From positions 1 to 6,141 of the forward strand of contig CALVHK010000064.1 of the NCBI GenBank assembly GCA_944327405.1: a stretch of DNA of 6,141 nt. The letters run 5' to 3'. How positions within the stretch are numbered: position 1 is the stretch's first letter; every line of letters begins with the position of its first letter. Below are positions 4,679 to 6,141 of the stretch, piece by piece. A model generated the notes under the pieces. That model was not told the origin of the DNA, searched no databases, and saw nothing but the letters and a program-made list of their open reading frames with translations. Position numbers and translations under genes: made by a program. Source of the stretch: an uncultured Bacilli bacterium. Lineage in GTDB: Bacteria; Bacillota_I; Bacilli_A; RF39; UBA660.

Positions 4679-5995
4679 ATGAAAAATGGAAGGAAGATTG
4701 AACAAAATAATGATAACGTAAAGTATTGTAGTAAATGTGGTGCAAAAAATGAATTAGAAACTAAGTTTTGTGGACGTTGTGGTTTACCTTTTAAAAGTGA
4801 GAAAATAAATTTAAAGAATAAAAATGTGAAGATAATTTTAGGAATAGTTGTTTTAGTTTTATTAATTTTTGGTATTAGTTTTAAAGTACTTAGTGATACT
4901 ACAAATCCTGTTACTATTGCAGAAAAATATATGCAATCACTCGCTACTTCTGATTGGAGTTATGCTTATGATACTCTTAATTTAAAGGGTGATAAAACTT
5001 TTGTATCAGAGGAAATATTTCAAAAAATCATGGAAAAAAATATAGTAATAAGTACGGATATTGTAAATTACAAAGTTGCTGATGTTTTAGTAGATGATTT
5101 AAGTGCTAGTGTTACTTTTTTATTAATAATGGAAGGGGATCCTGCACAATATAAAGAAACTATTTATCTAATTAAGGAAAATGAAAAAAAATATTTATTT
5201 TTTGATGATTGGAGAGTAGTAAAAATATCAGATGCTACATTTGATAATTTGATTGCTGAAAACTATGAAATTACAGTTATGAAAGACTCTAAACTTATGT
5301 ATGAAGATATTGAGATAACAGATAAGTATATAAATAAAGAAAAAAGTACTGATATTGTTGATGTTTATACTTTACCCCAAGTCTTTTCCTATTCAGCTAA
5401 TTTGAATGTGGAATTACCAAACGGATTAGAGCTTAATAAAACAATTTCACCAGAATCTAATGCTTCTTATACAGTAACTTTAGATGATGAAGTAGGTATA
5501 ATAAATTTAAATGATAATCTTAGATATTTTATTTTCTATGATAATTCTTATTTTTATATTAATTCTGTATGTATTAATAAAACTATTGGTGAATTAAAAA
5601 CTATATTTCCTGATTATAATAAAGATTTTTTGGATATATATTCATATACATATCCAGATTCTTATATATATACTCCTTCAAATTTAATGGGTAATGCTCA
5701 TATGATTCCATTTCAAGATTGTTATAATGCTATTCCTAATGATATTGAGAACCAAATACAGAGTTTACACTCTAGAGGAGTAAAATATAATATAACAAAT
5801 GGAAGCATAGAAGTTGAACAGGTATTTTTTGAAGATCAGTTATATTTTGACTCAGAATTTACTGATAATCCAGAAAGTATTTTAGCTGAGTACAATATTT
5901 TTCATGGAGCAGCAGTTGGTGCAGAGGAACCTACTTTTGAAATTCTTACAGAAGAAGTGTGTGATAAATACAATTTATCTTGTTATAGGTGGTAG
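4679..5995 (+). CDS. Zinc-ribbon, single-TM, TcaA-like envelope protein
   Basis: A 438-aa membrane protein. Residues 17-34 form a zinc ribbon, CSKCG...CGRCG (Cys 17, 20, 31, 34), on the cytoplasmic side. Residues about 51-71 are one membrane segment (ILGIVVLVLLIFGISF), placing the rest outside. Residues about 76-188 (NPVTIAEKYMQSLATSDWSYAYDTL ... FFDDWRVVKI) resemble the NTF2-like domain of such proteins. Residues about 195-270 (YEITVMKDSKLMYEDIEI...YTLPQVF...) resemble the beta-sandwich that follows in TcaA/YvbJ-type proteins of Bacillota. Residues 275-438 are a tyrosine- and asparagine-rich domain I do not recognise, with cysteines at 298, 348, 428 and 435. TcaA is linked to cell-wall and glycopeptide responses in staphylococci; that role should not be assumed here. 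The ribosome site AAGGGA (4661-4666) is 12 nt before the ATG, rather far. The gene lies between the two 35-bp repeats and is followed by a terminator. Confidence 0.8.
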   Translation: MKNGRKIEQNNDNVKYCSKCGAKNELETKFCGRCGLPFKSEKINLKNKNVKIILGIVVLVLLIFGISFKVLSDTTNPVTIAEKYMQSLATSDWSYAYDTLNLKGDKTFVSEEIFQKIMEKNIVISTDIVNYKVADVLVDDLSASVTFLLIMEGDPAQYKETIYLIKENEKKYLFFDDWRVVKISDATFDNLIAENYEITVMKDSKLMYEDIEITDKYINKEKSTDIVDVYTLPQVFSYSANLNVELPNGLELNKTISPESNASYTVTLDDEVGIINLNDNLRYFIFYDNSYFYINSVCINKTIGELKTIFPDYNKDFLDIYSYTYPDSYIYTPSNLMGNAHMIPFQDCYNAIPNDIENQIQSLHSRGVKYNITNGSIEVEQVFFEDQLYFDSEFTDNPESILAEYNIFHGAAVGAEEPTFEILTEEVCDKYNLSCYRW

Positions 5996-6005
5996 ATTTA
6001 ATAAT

Positions 6006-6033
6006 GGGTAGAATAACTAACTCTACTCTTTTT
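6006..6033 (+). terminator. Intrinsic terminator of the zinc-ribbon gene
   Basis: GGGTAGA (6006-6012) pairs with TCTACTC (6022-6028), a 7-bp stem with one G-U pair, with a 9-nt loop and followed directly by five Ts (6029-6033). It starts 10 bases after the stop codon, as expected for a single-gene transcript. The rest of 5996-6141 holds only the second 35-bp repeat and an unassigned edge. Confidence 0.6.
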
Positions 6034-6065
6034 AATTGCCACTTATTAACTGTTTATATATAATC

Positions 6066-6100
6066 TGGATTGTCAACACTTTTTTAGACAATTTTTATAA
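6066..6100 (+). repeat. 35-bp direct repeat, copy 2 (IS3-family-like end)
   Basis: Identical over 35 bp to 4426-4460 and in the same orientation, 1640 bp further on. This copy lies outside any supported gene, between the terminator of the zinc-ribbon gene and the window edge. If it is an IS left end, the element would extend to the right past the window; the visible 41 bases (6101-6141) show no transposase start. A minus-strand frame entering from the right edge reads ...SSISIKFVLIKIV and stops inside the repeat at 6084-6086, so an opposite-strand gene could also be cut here. Confidence 0.85.
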
Positions 6101-6141
6101 GGACAAACTTAATCGATATGCTACTGGCGTTTGATAATTTA

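Noticed and set aside
4461..6065. A complete insertion sequence between the two 35-bp repeats
   Set aside because: The repeats are direct rather than inverted and the interval encodes a zinc-ribbon membrane protein, with no transposase motif.

Overview
The window is AT-rich with a standard genetic code (TGG for Trp, TGA as stop) and AGGAG-type ribosome binding sites. The pnp gene and surface-protein style point to a low-GC Bacillota/Bacilli-type bacterium, plausibly a gut Erysipelotrichia/RF39-like lineage; that placement is inference. One housekeeping gene fragment is followed by accessory DNA.

Layout. 1-1335: 3' part of pnp (polynucleotide phosphorylase), open at the left edge. 1332-1844 (-): a convergent regulator with two XRE-type helix-turn-helix domains; its stop codon overlaps that of pnp inside a shared bidirectional terminator. 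1845-2075: divergent promoter region with an operator-like inverted repeat over the forward promoter. 2076-3410: a membrane-anchored exported protein whose C-terminal end looks like the variable region of a diversity-generating retroelement (DGR) target. It has a burst of GC-rich NNC codons in an AT-rich gene, followed by a perfect 16-bp hairpin across the stop codon. 3411-3619: hairpins, a possible 27-codon ORF and a GC-rich structured island. 3620-3925: a 101-aa protein resembling the mismatch-recognition domain I of MutS, the type of small 'MutS-like' accessory protein that I recall from some DGRs. 4047-4460: an acidic hypothetical protein whose last codons lie inside a 35-bp repeat, so it is probably truncated. 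4461-4678: ORF debris. 4679-5995: a zinc-ribbon, single-TM, TcaA-like protein with a terminator after it. 6066-6100: a second exact copy of the 35-bp repeat, which resembles an IS3-family end.

How it may work together. The best reading is the target-and-accessory half of a DGR: the surface protein is the diversified product, the hairpin is the cis element behind the variable region, and the MutS-like protein is an accessory. No reverse transcriptase and no template repeat are present here, so they must lie outside the window, act in trans, or have been lost. The two 35-bp repeats and ORF debris show that the region downstream has been rearranged. The tandem-XRE regulator is well placed to control the surface protein.
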